A stretch of DNA of 64,000 bases from Arthrobacter silviterrae (GTDB lineage: Bacteria; Actinomycetota; Actinomycetes; Actinomycetales; Micrococcaceae): NCBI RefSeq assembly GCF_011045165.1, contig NZ_JAAKZI010000004.1:1-64000 (forward strand), written 5' to 3'. Below are positions 1 through 8,392 of this stretch, one piece after another (the stretch's first letter is position 1; every line of letters starts with the position of its first letter). Below the pieces are notes generated by a model, which had not been told where the DNA came from, made no database searches, and was given only the letters and a program-made list of their open reading frames with translations. The position numbers and the translations under genes were made by a program.

Positions 1-161
1 GGCTGGCTGGCAGGCATGCCAGCGCCGGAAGGCAAGCGGGTATTCTGTCAGTGAACGGCACACCATCCACCCCGCCGTCCCTGACAGCCGCACACAGTGC
101 ATGCCGGGACCGCCATTTTCGCAGGCGAGATCGTCGTCGACACGCCCACAAGGAGCTCCCC

Positions 162-632
162 GTGACCACACACCCTGATTCCTCACTGAACGAACTTGAC
201 GAGATTTCCAAGCGGATCATTGAACAATTGCAGGAGGACGGCCGGCGGTCCTACGCGGCCATCGCCGAATCCGTGGGGCTGTCAGACGCCGCCGTGCGCC
301 AGCGCATCAAGCGGCTCATTGACAGCAAGCTGCTGGAAATCGTGGCCGTGACCGACCCCTTGCGCGTGGGGTTCACCCGCCAGGCCATGATCGGGGTGCG
401 GATCAATGGGCAGCTCGGGGACGTCGCGAAGGCGCTTGAGTCCTTCAGCGAGGTCAGCTACATAGTGCTCACGGCCGGCCAGTACGACCTTCTCGTGGAG
501 GTGGTCTGCGAGGATGACGACCATCTCCTGCGCCTGCTTGGCCGCATGCGGGAACTGCCGGCCGTTACGTCCACCGAGACGTTCATGTACCTTAAGCTCC
601 ACAAGCAGCGCTACGACTGGGGCACGCGCTAA
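162..632 (+). CDS. Lrp/AsnC-family transcriptional regulator
   Basis: A 156-residue feast/famine regulator. An N-terminal winged helix-turn-helix (about residues 12-60, recognition helix near 40-52, SDAAVRQRIKRL) is followed by a RAM/AsnC ligand-binding domain (about 70-150) containing the QYDLLVEV strand and the usual C-terminal FMYLKLHKQRYDW stretch. The reading frame is open back to 51, but the GTG at 162 is preceded by AAGGAG 8 nt upstream, and the upstream codons encode an Arg-rich segment foreign to the family. It is convergent with a class III aminotransferase only 39 bp away. Lrp proteins often control amino acid or amine catabolic genes beside them, so the aminotransferase is the natural candidate target; that is inference. 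The effector cannot be read from the sequence. Confidence 0.9.
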   Translation: MTTHPDSSLNELDEISKRIIEQLQEDGRRSYAAIAESVGLSDAAVRQRIKRLIDSKLLEIVAVTDPLRVGFTRQAMIGVRINGQLGDVAKALESFSEVSYIVLTAGQYDLLVEVVCEDDDHLLRLLGRMRELPAVTSTETFMYLKLHKQRYDWGTR

Positions 633-671
633 CCGTCTTGGCATCCTGGGCCGTGAACAGGAGCCACACGG

Positions 672-2057
672 TTAGAGCAACTCCTGGGCTTTAATGAGGG
701 CGGCGCGCAGAATACGTTCCATTTCATCGAACTCGGGCTGGCCGATGATCAGCGCCGGGGAGAGCTGGATGACGGGGTCGCCGCGGTCGTCGGCGCGGCA
801 GTATAGGCCGTTGGCGAAAAGTTCGTGAGACAAAAAGCCCTTCAGCACCCTTTCGCATTCTTCAGCGCTGAAGGTTTCCTTGGTTGCCTTGTCCCTGACG
901 AGTTCAATGCCGTAGAAGTAGCCCGCCCCGCGTACGTCCCCGACAACGGGCAGGTCCAGGAGCTTCTCCAGCGTGGACCGGAAGGCGGCTTCGTTGGCGC
1001 GGACGTGGCCGTTGATGTCCTCGCGCTCGAAGATGTCCAGGTTGGCAAGCGCGACGGCGGCCGACACCGGATGCCCGCCAAAGGTGTAGCCGTGCGAAAA
1101 GACGTGGCTGCCGTCGGCAAACGGCTCATAGAGCTTGTCCGAGGCGATGAGTGCGCCCATGGGGGAGTAGCCGCTGGTCAGTCCCTTGGCGCAGGTGATC
1201 ATGTCGGGGACGTAGTGGTAGCGTTCGGCGCCAAAATACGTGCCGAGCCGGCCAAACGCGCAGATGACTTCGTCGCTGACCAGCAGCACGTCGTACTCGT
1301 CGCAAATTTCCCGGACCCGCTGGAAATAGCCGGGAGGCGGTGGGAAGCAGCCGCCGGCGTTTTGGACCGGTTCCAGGAACACGGCGGCAACGGTGTCTGG
1401 ACCCTCCTCCAGGATGACGCGCTCAATCTGGTCGGCGGCCCACCGGCCAAAGGCCGCCGGATCCTCGCCATGGACTTCTGCGCGGTAGATGTTGGTGTTT
1501 GGCACGCGGAAAGTGGAGGGCACCAGCGGCTCAAAATCAGCCTTGAGTTCGGGGATGCCCGTGATGGACAGGGCGCCGTGCGTGGTGCCGTGGTAGGCGG
1601 TGGTGCGGGAGATTGCCTTGTGTTTGCCCGGCTTGCCCTTGATCTTGAAGTACTGCTTGGCCAGTTTCCAGGCGGACTCCACTGCCTCGCTGCCGCTGTT
1701 GGTGAAGAACACGTGGTTGAGGTCTCCGGGGGCCAGGGCCGCCAGCCGTCCGGCGAGCTCCGCGGCGGGCTCATTGGCGTAGGACCACAGCGGGAAGTAC
1801 GCAAGCGTCTCGGACTGCCGGGCAGCTGCCTCGGCCAGTTCTCGGCGGCCGTGGCCCACCTGGACCGTGAACAGGCCGGCCAGCCCGTCCAGGTAGCGTT
1901 TTCCCTGGTCGTCATAGACGTAGGCGCCTTCACCGCGCACGATCATCGGCAATTCCGACTGGTCGCCGGGCTGGGCGGAAAAGTGCAGCCAGAGATTGTC
2001 GTGGGCTGCCTTGCGGTATGAGGTTCCCGACTCCGGGCCGGCCATCACTGCGGACAT
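672..2057 (-). CDS. Class III (omega) aminotransferase, PLP-dependent
   Basis: A 461-residue fold-type I aminotransferase of class III, the family that moves amino groups from omega-amino acids or diamines (GABA, beta-alanine, putrescine) to pyruvate or 2-oxoglutarate. The phosphate-binding NSGSEAVE motif is near residue 120, the cofactor aspartate is in LLVSDEV (D262), and the Schiff-base lysine is K291 in TCAKGLTSGYSPMGA. HGYTFGGHP near 323 is the usual PLP-phosphate loop from the second subunit. Length is normal. ATG at 2057 has AGGAG 9 nt upstream. The convergent Lrp gene suggests amine or amino acid catabolism, but the substrate cannot be fixed from sequence; puuC- or gabD-type dehydrogenases are not visible here. 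Confidence 0.9.
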   Translation of the reverse strand: MSAVMAGPESGTSYRKAAHDNLWLHFSAQPGDQSELPMIVRGEGAYVYDDQGKRYLDGLAGLFTVQVGHGRRELAEAAARQSETLAYFPLWSYANEPAAELAGRLAALAPGDLNHVFFTNSGSEAVESAWKLAKQYFKIKGKPGKHKAISRTTAYHGTTHGALSITGIPELKADFEPLVPSTFRVPNTNIYRAEVHGEDPAAFGRWAADQIERVILEEGPDTVAAVFLEPVQNAGGCFPPPPGYFQRVREICDEYDVLLVSDEVICAFGRLGTYFGAERYHYVPDMITCAKGLTSGYSPMGALIASDKLYEPFADGSHVFSHGYTFGGHPVSAAVALANLDIFEREDINGHVRANEAAFRSTLEKLLDLPVVGDVRGAGYFYGIELVRDKATKETFSAEECERVLKGFLSHELFANGLYCRADDRGDPVIQLSPALIIGQPEFDEMERILRAALIKAQELL

Positions 2058-2267
2058 GTTAAGGGCTCCTTGGATCCATCGGGCACGTCGTCTTCGATGC
2101 GCCCGTGCTGATCAGTCTGCCCGGCAAAACATCTCTTGACAAGGGAATCTGAACTTATTGTTTGGATATGCTTCTGTATCCATCGTTTCTACGGTTCAAT
2201 ATTTGAAATGGCTTGAAAAGTCCGGCAAATTCGATATTGCTCACGGGAAAGCGGGAGCGGCCCGCTG
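2058..2267. promoter_or_regulatory. AT-rich intergenic region upstream of the aminotransferase
   Basis: A 210-bp gap between the 3' end of the lacI-type gene and the aminotransferase start, visibly richer in A/T than its surroundings (about 2130-2235). It must carry the aminotransferase promoter on the minus strand. A TTGAAC element lies there, but I could not pair it with a good -10 box at 16-18 bp, so no promoter is asserted. Lrp proteins favour AT-rich DNA, making this a reasonable target region. Confidence 0.35.
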
Positions 2268-3329
2268 CTAGCCGCGCGCCGCGCCCGCGCTTTCGCGCAA
2301 CACGACTTCGCCGGTGATGCCGGGGGCGGGGGCGCCATTGGGATCCAGCGCCAGGCCCGCGGCGATCCGCCCAATGTCCTCCAGCGGGAGCCGGTAGGTG
2401 GTCAGCCCGGGGGAGTGGTCGCGAAGCGTGGGGATGTCATCAAACCCGGCCACCTGCACGTCCTCCGGGATGCGCAGCCCGCGCGAGCGAAGGGCTGTCA
2501 TGGCGCCCAGGGCCATGACGTCATTGGCGGCCAGGATGCACAGGCCGGGTGCGCCGCCGTCGTTCTTCCCGGCTTCTGCGGCAACCGGCATGCCCGGCAG
2601 GTCCAGGCACTCAAGGGTGGCGTCATAGCCGCCGCGGCTGTTGAAGGCCCCCGGAACCACGGCCATAGGTTCGATTCCGGCAGCGGCGAGGGCCGCCGTG
2701 AAACCTTCGACACGGTACCGGGCGGTGTTGCGCTCCGGCGGCCCGGCGAGAATGGCAAAGCGGGTGTGCCCCCTGTCCAGGAGGGCGGCGGCCAGGGCGG
2801 CGGCGCCCTCCCGGTTGGGCAGCGGGAGTGACAGCGCCCCGGGGATGCCGGTGGATCCCAGCGCCACCACGCGCCCGCCGTTCTTGATGTAGCGGCCCAG
2901 TGCGCTGGACACCCTGGGGTCTTCGTCCTGCAGCCGGGAGGCGGCGAGGATGATCGCATCGGTGCGGTAGGAGATGAAGGCGTTGACGGCGGACAGCTCG
3001 GCGCTGCCCTCCGGTTCGCCGCCTGCAATGTCCGTCCCGGCGAGTAGCACCTGGCGGCGGTGTTGGAGTGCCGTTTCCTGGACGCCGTGGGCGATGGTGG
3101 AAAAGTACGGGTCCGCAATGTCGTGCACCACCAGTCCCACCAGTCCCGTGGTGGAGCGGGCCAGTGCCTGGGCCTGCGCGTTTGCCACGTAGCCGAGCTC
3201 CTCCGCGGCGGCCCGGACGCGGTCTGCGATGGCCGGGGCCGGAGTCCGCGCGGAGCCGTTCAGGACCCGTGAGGCGGTGGCGAGGGACACGCCGGCCTGG
3301 CGGGCCACTTCGGTTAGTTTGACGCTCAC
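2268..3329 (-). CDS. LacI-family transcriptional repressor
   Basis: A 353-residue LacI/GalR regulator. It has an N-terminal helix-turn-helix (residues 3-26, VKLTEVARQAGVSLATASRVLNGS region), a hinge helix near 45-60 and a periplasmic-binding-protein-like sugar-sensing domain to the C-terminus. The GTG at 3329 gives the canonical LacI N-terminus and has AAGGAC upstream; the longer open frame to 3533 would add nonsense residues across the operator. It is divergent from the Gfo/Idh/MocA-DUF993-isomerase operon, and a perfect LacI palindrome lies between the two. It most likely represses that operon and itself until a sugar or sugar derivative binds. The effector is unknown. Confidence 0.93.
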   Translation of the reverse strand: MSVKLTEVARQAGVSLATASRVLNGSARTPAPAIADRVRAAAEELGYVANAQAQALARSTTGLVGLVVHDIADPYFSTIAHGVQETALQHRRQVLLAGTDIAGGEPEGSAELSAVNAFISYRTDAIILAASRLQDEDPRVSSALGRYIKNGGRVVALGSTGIPGALSLPLPNREGAAALAAALLDRGHTRFAILAGPPERNTARYRVEGFTAALAAAGIEPMAVVPGAFNSRGGYDATLECLDLPGMPVAAEAGKNDGGAPGLCILAANDVMALGAMTALRSRGLRIPEDVQVAGFDDIPTLRDHSPGLTTYRLPLEDIGRIAAGLALDPNGAPAPGITGEVVLRESAGAARG

Positions 3330-3414
3330 GGTGGTGTCCTTGTCGTGGAGGTGCGGATGGAATGTTTCAGTCCGCCCGGGGAAGCCCTTGACCGGACGCT
3401 GTCTCCAGCATATA

Positions 3415-3432
3415 TTGGAAAGCGCTTTCCAA
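3415..3432. promoter_or_regulatory. LacI/GalR operator, perfect 18-bp palindrome
   Basis: TTGGAAAGCGCTTTCCAA is a perfect inverted repeat centred on the CG typical of LacI/GalR/CcpA-type operators. It sits between the divergent lacI gene (start 3329) and the catabolic operon (start 3485), 53 bp from the operon start. The central GAAAGCGCTTTC core matches the LacI-family consensus, and the adjacent gene encodes a LacI protein. Confidence 0.88.
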
Positions 3433-3484
3433 ATTTCAGGCCACGCCGGACCCTCCGGCACGCACTTACCACCGGGAGGAGCAC

Positions 3485-4753
3485 GTGACGCTGACAGCAT
3501 CCACCGACCAGGCCACCACGGCAGCCGAGGCAACGGCAGGCGCCGCCGGCGCAGACGCAGCCGCAGCCGCAGACGCAGCCGCAGCCGCAGGCGCCAAGAA
3601 GAAGGTCATCCGCATTGCCATGAACGGCATCACCGGCCGCATGGGCTACCGCCAGCACCTGCTGCGCTCCATCCTGCCCCTGCGCGAGTCCGGCCTGACG
3701 CTGGAAGACGGCACCAAGGTCGCCATCGAGCCCATCCTCGTGGGCCGCAACGCGGAGAAGGTCCGCGAACTTGCCGAGCTGCACAACGTTGAGCACTGGA
3801 CCACCGACCTGGACGCGATCATCGCAGACCCGACTGTCGACGTCGTCTTTGACGCCTCCATGACCAGCCTGCGCGCCGCCACCTTGAAGAAGGCCATGGC
3901 CAACGGCAAGCACATCTTCACCGAGAAACCCACGGCTGAGACCCTGGAGGAGGCCATCGAGCTGGCACGCATTGGCCAGGAAGCCGGCATCACCGCGGGC
4001 GTCGTGCACGACAAGCTTTACCTGCCCGGCCTCGTCAAGCTGCGCCGCCTGGTCGACGAAGGCTTCTTCGGCCGCATCCTCTCCATCCGCGGCGAGTTCG
4101 GCTACTGGGTCTTCGAAGGCGACCACCAGGCCGCCCAGCGCCCCTCCTGGAACTACCGCAAGGAAGACGGCGGCGGCATGACCACCGACATGTTCTGCCA
4201 CTGGAACTACGTCCTTGAAGGCATCATTGGCCGGGTTTTGACCGTCAACGCCAAGACCGCAACCCACATCCCGGCCCGCTGGGACGAGGCAGGCAACGAG
4301 TACAAGGCAACCGCCGACGACGCCGCCTACGGCATTTTCGAGCTGGAAACCCCGCAGGGTGACGCCGTCATTGGCCAGATCAACTCCTCCTGGGCAGTAC
4401 GCGTCTACCGCGACGAGCTCGTGGAATTCCAGATCGACGGCACCCACGGCTCCGCAGTTGCCGGCCTGAACAAGTGCGTCGCCCAGCAGCGCGCCCACAC
4501 CCCCAAGCCCGTCTGGAACCCGGACCTGCCCGTCACCGAATCCTTCCGCTCACAGTGGCAGGAAGTCCCGGCGAACGCCGAGCTGGACAACGGCTTCAAG
4601 CTGCAGTGGGAAGAGTTCCTGCGCGACGTCGTCGCCGGCCGCGAACACCGCTTCGGCCTGCTCTCCGCAGCCCGCGGCGTGCAGTTGGCCGAGCTGGGCC
4701 TGCAGTCCTCCGACGAGCGCCGCACCCTGGACATCCCGGAAATCGAGCTCTAA
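3485..4753 (+). CDS. Gfo/Idh/MocA-family oxidoreductase
   Basis: A 422-residue NAD(P)-dependent dehydrogenase, first gene of a LacI-controlled operon. The Rossmann segment starts at VIRIAMNGITGRMGY (41-55). The family EKP motif is at 147-149 (TEKPT) and the GGGMTTDMFCHW stretch (229-240) supplies the catalytic Asp/His pair. Such enzymes oxidise sugar or cyclitol hydroxyls, often at C3. GTG at 3485 has a strong GGGAGGAG upstream. Residues 1-37 are an unusual Ala-rich extension encoded partly by two exact copies of an 18-bp unit (3551-3568, 3569-3586). An internal ATG at 3620 would delete the first beta strand, so the long form is preferred. The substrate is not identifiable. Confidence 0.88.
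   Translation: MTLTASTDQATTAAEATAGAAGADAAAAADAAAAAGAKKKVIRIAMNGITGRMGYRQHLLRSILPLRESGLTLEDGTKVAIEPILVGRNAEKVRELAELHNVEHWTTDLDAIIADPTVDVVFDASMTSLRAATLKKAMANGKHIFTEKPTAETLEEAIELARIGQEAGITAGVVHDKLYLPGLVKLRRLVDEGFFGRILSIRGEFGYWVFEGDHQAAQRPSWNYRKEDGGGMTTDMFCHWNYVLEGIIGRVLTVNAKTATHIPARWDEAGNEYKATADDAAYGIFELETPQGDAVIGQINSSWAVRVYRDELVEFQIDGTHGSAVAGLNKCVAQQRAHTPKPVWNPDLPVTESFRSQWQEVPANAELDNGFKLQWEEFLRDVVAGREHRFGLLSAARGVQLAELGLQSSDERRTLDIPEIEL
3551..3586 (+). repeat. Two perfect 18-bp tandem repeats inside a coding region
   Basis: The unit GCAGACGCAGCCGCAGCC occurs twice in tandem and adds six residues (ADAAAA type) per copy to the N-terminal tail of the dehydrogenase. Being in frame and a multiple of three, copy-number change would alter only tail length. 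Confidence 0.9.
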
Positions 4754-4755
4754 CC

Positions 4756-5979
4756 ATGGCCATTTCAATCACCCTTCCGCTGCCGGACGGCGGCCTTGAA
4801 GCACTCACGCTGAACGGGACCGGCCCGTGGCACAAGCCGACGGCGCTCATCACCTCCCGCAAGGTCTACGCCGCCGCGCACGTCACCCCCAAGGTTTTGG
4901 GCAACAACGTGCCCGGCGCCCCGGCCGACATTGACTGGGATGCCACCCTGGCCTTCCGCCGTGAGCTGTGGAGCTGGGGCGTGGGCATTGCCGATGCCAT
5001 GGACACCGCGCAGCGCGGCATGGGCCTGGACTGGGCCGCCACGCAGGAGCTCATCAACCGCTCCGCCGCCGAGGCCGCCCTCATCGCCACGCCGGAGCGC
5101 ACCGTGCGCGACCTCCTGGCCTGCGGTGCCGGCACCGACCAGCTGGACCCCGCAACCGTGGAGCCCGGCGAGGATGGCCTGGCCGCCGTGCTTGCCGCCT
5201 ACCGCGAGCAGATCGCCGTCGTCGAGGCCTCCGGCGCCAAGGTCATCATCATGGCCTCGCGCGCCCTGGCCAAGGTTGCCAGCGGCCCCGCGGACTACCT
5301 GGCCCTCTACGGCACCTTGCTGTCAGAGGTCAAGGAGCCCGTTGTCCTGCACTGGCTCGGCACCATGTTCGACCCCGCCCTGGCCGGCTACTGGGGCAGC
5401 GACGATGTCGCCGCCGCAACCGCCACCTTCCAGCAGCTGATCTCGGCGCATGCCGCGAAGGTGGACGGCGTCAAGGTTTCCCTGCTCGACGCCGGACACG
5501 AAGTTGCGCTGCGTGCGTCACTTCCGGAGGGCGTGCGCTTGTACACGGGCGACGACTTCAACTACCCCGAGCTGATTGACGGCGACGGCTCGCACTACTC
5601 GGATGCACTGCTGGGCATCTTTGCCGCCATCGCGCCTGCCGCCTCAACGGCTTTGCAGAAGTACGACGCCGGCCAGCCCGCCGAGGCACGTGCCATCCTC
5701 GATTCCACGCGGGATCTTGGCCTGCACATCTTCGAGGCACCCACGTACTACTACAAGACGGGAATCGCCTTCCTCGCGTGGCTGAACGGCTACCAGGCCG
5801 GCTTCCAGATGGTCGGCGGCCTGCACTCGGGGCGCGACCTCAACCACCTGGTCAAGCTGTTCCGCCTGGCCAACACGGCACAGCTGCTGCTGAACCCGGA
5901 GCTGGCCGCCAATCGCATGGCCGGATTCCTGAACGCCGCCGGCGTTGAATCAGCAGTTCTGGAAGGAGCCGACGCATGA
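4756..5979 (+). CDS. DUF993 family protein (dihydrodipicolinate synthase/aldolase-like)
   Basis: A 407-residue protein of the DUF993 family, which is related to dihydrodipicolinate synthase/N-acetylneuraminate lyase TIM-barrel aldolases. The segment DGVKVSLLDAGHE (237-249) looks like the strand that carries the Schiff-base lysine in that superfamily, making K240 the candidate catalytic lysine; this assignment is inference. ATG at 4756 lies 2 bp after the dehydrogenase stop, and the gene overlaps the next one by 4 bp (ATGA), so translation is coupled. The context suggests retro-aldol or dehydratase chemistry on the oxidised sugar made by the first enzyme. I know of no established reaction for the family. 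Confidence 0.85.
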   Translation: MAISITLPLPDGGLEALTLNGTGPWHKPTALITSRKVYAAAHVTPKVLGNNVPGAPADIDWDATLAFRRELWSWGVGIADAMDTAQRGMGLDWAATQELINRSAAEAALIATPERTVRDLLACGAGTDQLDPATVEPGEDGLAAVLAAYREQIAVVEASGAKVIIMASRALAKVASGPADYLALYGTLLSEVKEPVVLHWLGTMFDPALAGYWGSDDVAAATATFQQLISAHAAKVDGVKVSLLDAGHEVALRASLPEGVRLYTGDDFNYPELIDGDGSHYSDALLGIFAAIAPAASTALQKYDAGQPAEARAILDSTRDLGLHIFEAPTYYYKTGIAFLAWLNGYQAGFQMVGGLHSGRDLNHLVKLFRLANTAQLLLNPELAANRMAGFLNAAGVESAVLEGADA

Positions 5980-6872
5980 GCACCTTTGAGAAGCTGTCCA
6001 TCAACACGGCCACGATCAAAAAGGCATCGCTTGCCGAAGCCCTGGACCTCAGCGTCGCCGCAGGCTTGAAGCACATTGGCCTGTGGCGCGACAAGGTGGC
6101 TGAGGTCGGGCTGGAAACAGCCGTGGAAATGGTGAAGGCGTCCGGCCTGCAGGCTTCCAGCCTGTGCCGCGGCGGCTTCCTGACCGCTGCCGAACCGGCC
6201 GGCCAGGCAGCCGCGCTCGAGGACAACAAGGCCGCCATCCTGGAGGCGAAGGCCCTCGGCACCACCGAGATCATCATGGTGGTGGGCGGGCTTCCCGACT
6301 TCAGCGTGGCGCCCGGTGCCGTTGACGGCGGCGGCGAGGCAAGCGCCGTCGTGGGCGGCAAGGACATTTGCGCTGCACGCCAGCGCGTGGCCGACCGCCT
6401 CGCCGAACTGGTGCCCTTCGCCCTGGAACACGGCGTGCGCCTGGTCCTGGAACCGCTGCACCCCATGTACGCCGCCGACCGCGCGGTGCTCTCGACCCTG
6501 GGCCAGTCCCTGGACCTGGCAGCGCCGCACCCGGTCGAGGCCGTGGGCGTCGTGGTGGACACCTTCCACGTGTGGTGGGACCCGTCGCTGCAGGAGCAGA
6601 TTGCCCGCGCCGGCGCCGAAGGCCGCATCGCCTCTTACCAGGTGTGCGACTTCAACCTGCCCATCGCCGCCGACGCGCTGCTGTCCCGCGGATTCATGGG
6701 CGACGGCGTCATTGACTTCGCGTCGATCGGCCAGTGGGTTGCCGAGGCAGGCTACAACGGCGTCGTCGAGGTGGAAATCTTCAACGAGGACATCTGGAAC
6801 CTGCCGTACGCCGAGGTGGTCGACACCGTCAAGGCCCGCTACGCAAAACTGGTGGCCCCCCACCTCCCCTAA
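5976..6872 (+). CDS. Sugar phosphate isomerase/epimerase-like TIM-barrel protein
   Basis: A 298-residue xylose-isomerase/AP-endonuclease-2-like TIM barrel. Likely metal ligands are E159 (LVLEPLHP), D195 and H198 (VDTFHVWW), and the glutamate in VVEVEIF near 263, the standard arrangement for this superfamily. Members isomerise, epimerise or dehydrate keto-sugars and inosose-like compounds. The ATG overlaps the DUF993 stop codon by 4 bp, placing it third in the LacI-controlled operon. No transporter gene belongs to the operon, so uptake must be encoded elsewhere. The exact substrate is unknown. Confidence 0.87.
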   Translation: MSTFEKLSINTATIKKASLAEALDLSVAAGLKHIGLWRDKVAEVGLETAVEMVKASGLQASSLCRGGFLTAAEPAGQAAALEDNKAAILEAKALGTTEIIMVVGGLPDFSVAPGAVDGGGEASAVVGGKDICAARQRVADRLAELVPFALEHGVRLVLEPLHPMYAADRAVLSTLGQSLDLAAPHPVEAVGVVVDTFHVWWDPSLQEQIARAGAEGRIASYQVCDFNLPIAADALLSRGFMGDGVIDFASIGQWVAEAGYNGVVEVEIFNEDIWNLPYAEVVDTVKARYAKLVAPHLP

Positions 6873-6889
6873 CTCCCCCCGCTCCACCC

Positions 6890-7117
6890 GATCCTCCCTC
6901 ACTTTATGGCCATTTCTCCCCGACCCTCCATCAGATTGTGCTGTCTTTTTCGATACGCTCCATCACTTCCTTGCGTGGCGAGCGGCGGGTAAACAGCCAC
7001 CGCGAAACGTGAGGGACCGTCGCCGGAAACCCCGCGAAAAGTGAGGAGGGCCACGGAAGATACCGCGAAACGTGAGGGACCGTCGCCGGAAACACCGCGA
7101 AAGATGAGGGAGCGTCA
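6890..7117. repeat. Degenerate ~31-bp repeat cluster with an inverted partial copy
   Basis: Four head-to-tail units begin at 6999, 7031, 7062 and 7094, with cores close to CCGCGAAACGTGAGGGA. Units 1 (6999-7030) and 3 (7062-7093) are identical over 32 bp. Unit 2 is diverged (GTGAGGAGGG). Unit 4 (AAGATGAGGGAGCGTC) runs into the stop codon of the dehydrogenase gene at 7115-7117. About 100 bp to the left, CCTCCCTCACTTT (6893-6905) is an inverted partial copy. There is no open reading frame of note and no spacer structure. Confidence 0.85.
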
Positions 7118-8359
7118 GGGGGTGGTGGCGGGAAATTGCACTATCTTGTCGTCGCCGGGGCGGGGGGTGCCGCGGCTGTCGGTGTTGTTGGTCAGGATCC
7201 GGACGCTCCCGTTGGGCAGGACCGCAACGTCGCGGAGGCGGCCGAATTGGCCGGTGAGGTGCGCCTCGGCCCGGGGCGTGCCGGAGAGGTGGACCACCCA
7301 CAGGCGTTGCCCGCGCAGTGACGCCATGTAGAGGGTGGTGCCGTTGATGGCGATGCCGCTGGGGCTTGCCTCGGCGACAGGCCATTCCAGCACCGGGTCT
7401 GTGTACGCGGGGTTGTGGCCTATGCCCTCAACCACCGGCCACCCGTAGTTTTGGCCGGGCTTGATCAAATTCAGCTCATCCCAGGTGTTGAGGCCGAACT
7501 CCGAGGCCCACATGCGTCCGAGGCTGTCCCAGGCAATGCCCTGCACATTGCGGTGGCCCAGGGTCCATACTGGGCTGCCGGGGAAGGGATTCCCCGCCGG
7601 AATGCCGCCGTCGGGCGTGAGCCGCAGTATTTTCCCCGACAGCGAGTTCCTGTCCTGGGCGGCGGAGGGATTGTTGGCATCGCCGGTGGTGGCGTACAGC
7701 ATGCCGTCGGGGCCGAAGGCGATGCGCCCGCCGTCGTGGTTGGGCGCCTTGGGGATGCCCTTGAGGATCGTCACAGCCGTGCCGAGGGACCGTTCGCCGG
7801 CCCGGCCCAACAGCGGCATCCGGACAATCCGGTTGTCCGAAGCCGTGCTCTGGTACGCGTACAGCTGCAGGCACCCGGTGGCCGGGTCGGGCGCCTGGCC
7901 GGCCGCGCAGCTGCCGAGCCGCACGGCGAGCCCCAGCAGCCCGCCCTCGTTGACATGGTCGACGCCGGGGACGGTCCCCACTGGGTGCTTGGTGCCCTTG
8001 GGCGACACTTCCAGAACCTTCCCCGCATCCCGTTCGTCCACCAGCATGCTGCCGTCGGCGAGCAACACCATGGACCACGGCGCAGACAGCTCCGTGGCAA
8101 TGTTGGTGCCCGTGCCGGAGGGCAGGACCACAGGGGCAGGAGGCTTCGGGGTGGGGGCGCCTGATCCGGTGGCGGTCCCGGTGGCGGGGCCAGTGGCGTG
8201 GGCAGTGGGACTGTTCAAGGTGCTTGCATTGGGGGTGGGGGCTGACGCGCTGACAACCGTGCTTCCCTGTGGGGATGCCGGTGCAGCCGTGGAGCAGCCC
8301 GTGGTGGCAAGTACGGCGGAGGCGGCCAGTGCCAGTGCGACCGCCAGCGGCAGTTTCAT
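7115..8359 (-). CDS. Secreted lipoprotein, PQQ-type glucose/sorbosone dehydrogenase family
   Basis: A 414-residue exported protein. It has a signal peptide with lipobox LATTGC (acylated Cys22), an Ala/Thr/Pro-rich linker to about residue 80, then a six-bladed beta-propeller of the soluble glucose dehydrogenase/sorbosone dehydrogenase family. Family motifs include NHDGGRIAFGPDGMLYATTGD, GHRNVQGIAWD and GQNYGWP. Known members oxidise aldoses with PQQ, but many actinobacterial homologues have no proven cofactor or substrate. It probably sits on the outer face of the membrane. It lies 33 bp downstream of the LuxR gene on the same strand and is probably co-transcribed. No clear Shine-Dalgarno precedes the ATG at 8359. 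Confidence 0.85.
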   Translation of the reverse strand: MKLPLAVALALAASAVLATTGCSTAAPASPQGSTVVSASAPTPNASTLNSPTAHATGPATGTATGSGAPTPKPPAPVVLPSGTGTNIATELSAPWSMVLLADGSMLVDERDAGKVLEVSPKGTKHPVGTVPGVDHVNEGGLLGLAVRLGSCAAGQAPDPATGCLQLYAYQSTASDNRIVRMPLLGRAGERSLGTAVTILKGIPKAPNHDGGRIAFGPDGMLYATTGDANNPSAAQDRNSLSGKILRLTPDGGIPAGNPFPGSPVWTLGHRNVQGIAWDSLGRMWASEFGLNTWDELNLIKPGQNYGWPVVEGIGHNPAYTDPVLEWPVAEASPSGIAINGTTLYMASLRGQRLWVVHLSGTPRAEAHLTGQFGRLRDVAVLPNGSVRILTNNTDSRGTPRPGDDKIVQFPATTP

Positions 8360-8392
8360 GGTCTGAGCCTAGCCCAAGCCTGCCTGCACGGC

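Noticed and set aside
51-161. N-terminal extension of the Lrp regulator
   Set aside because: The added residues are Arg-rich and unlike the family, and the ribosome binding site points to GTG 162.
2136-2169. Plus-strand TTGACA promoter
   Set aside because: No -10 box at 16-18 bp and no plus-strand gene follows.
3330-3533. Longer LacI protein starting at 3533
   Set aside because: It would code through the operator, and LacI proteins start just before the helix-turn-helix.
6999-7117. CRISPR-like repeat array
   Set aside because: Units are contiguous with no unique spacers, they diverge strongly, and no cas gene is nearby.
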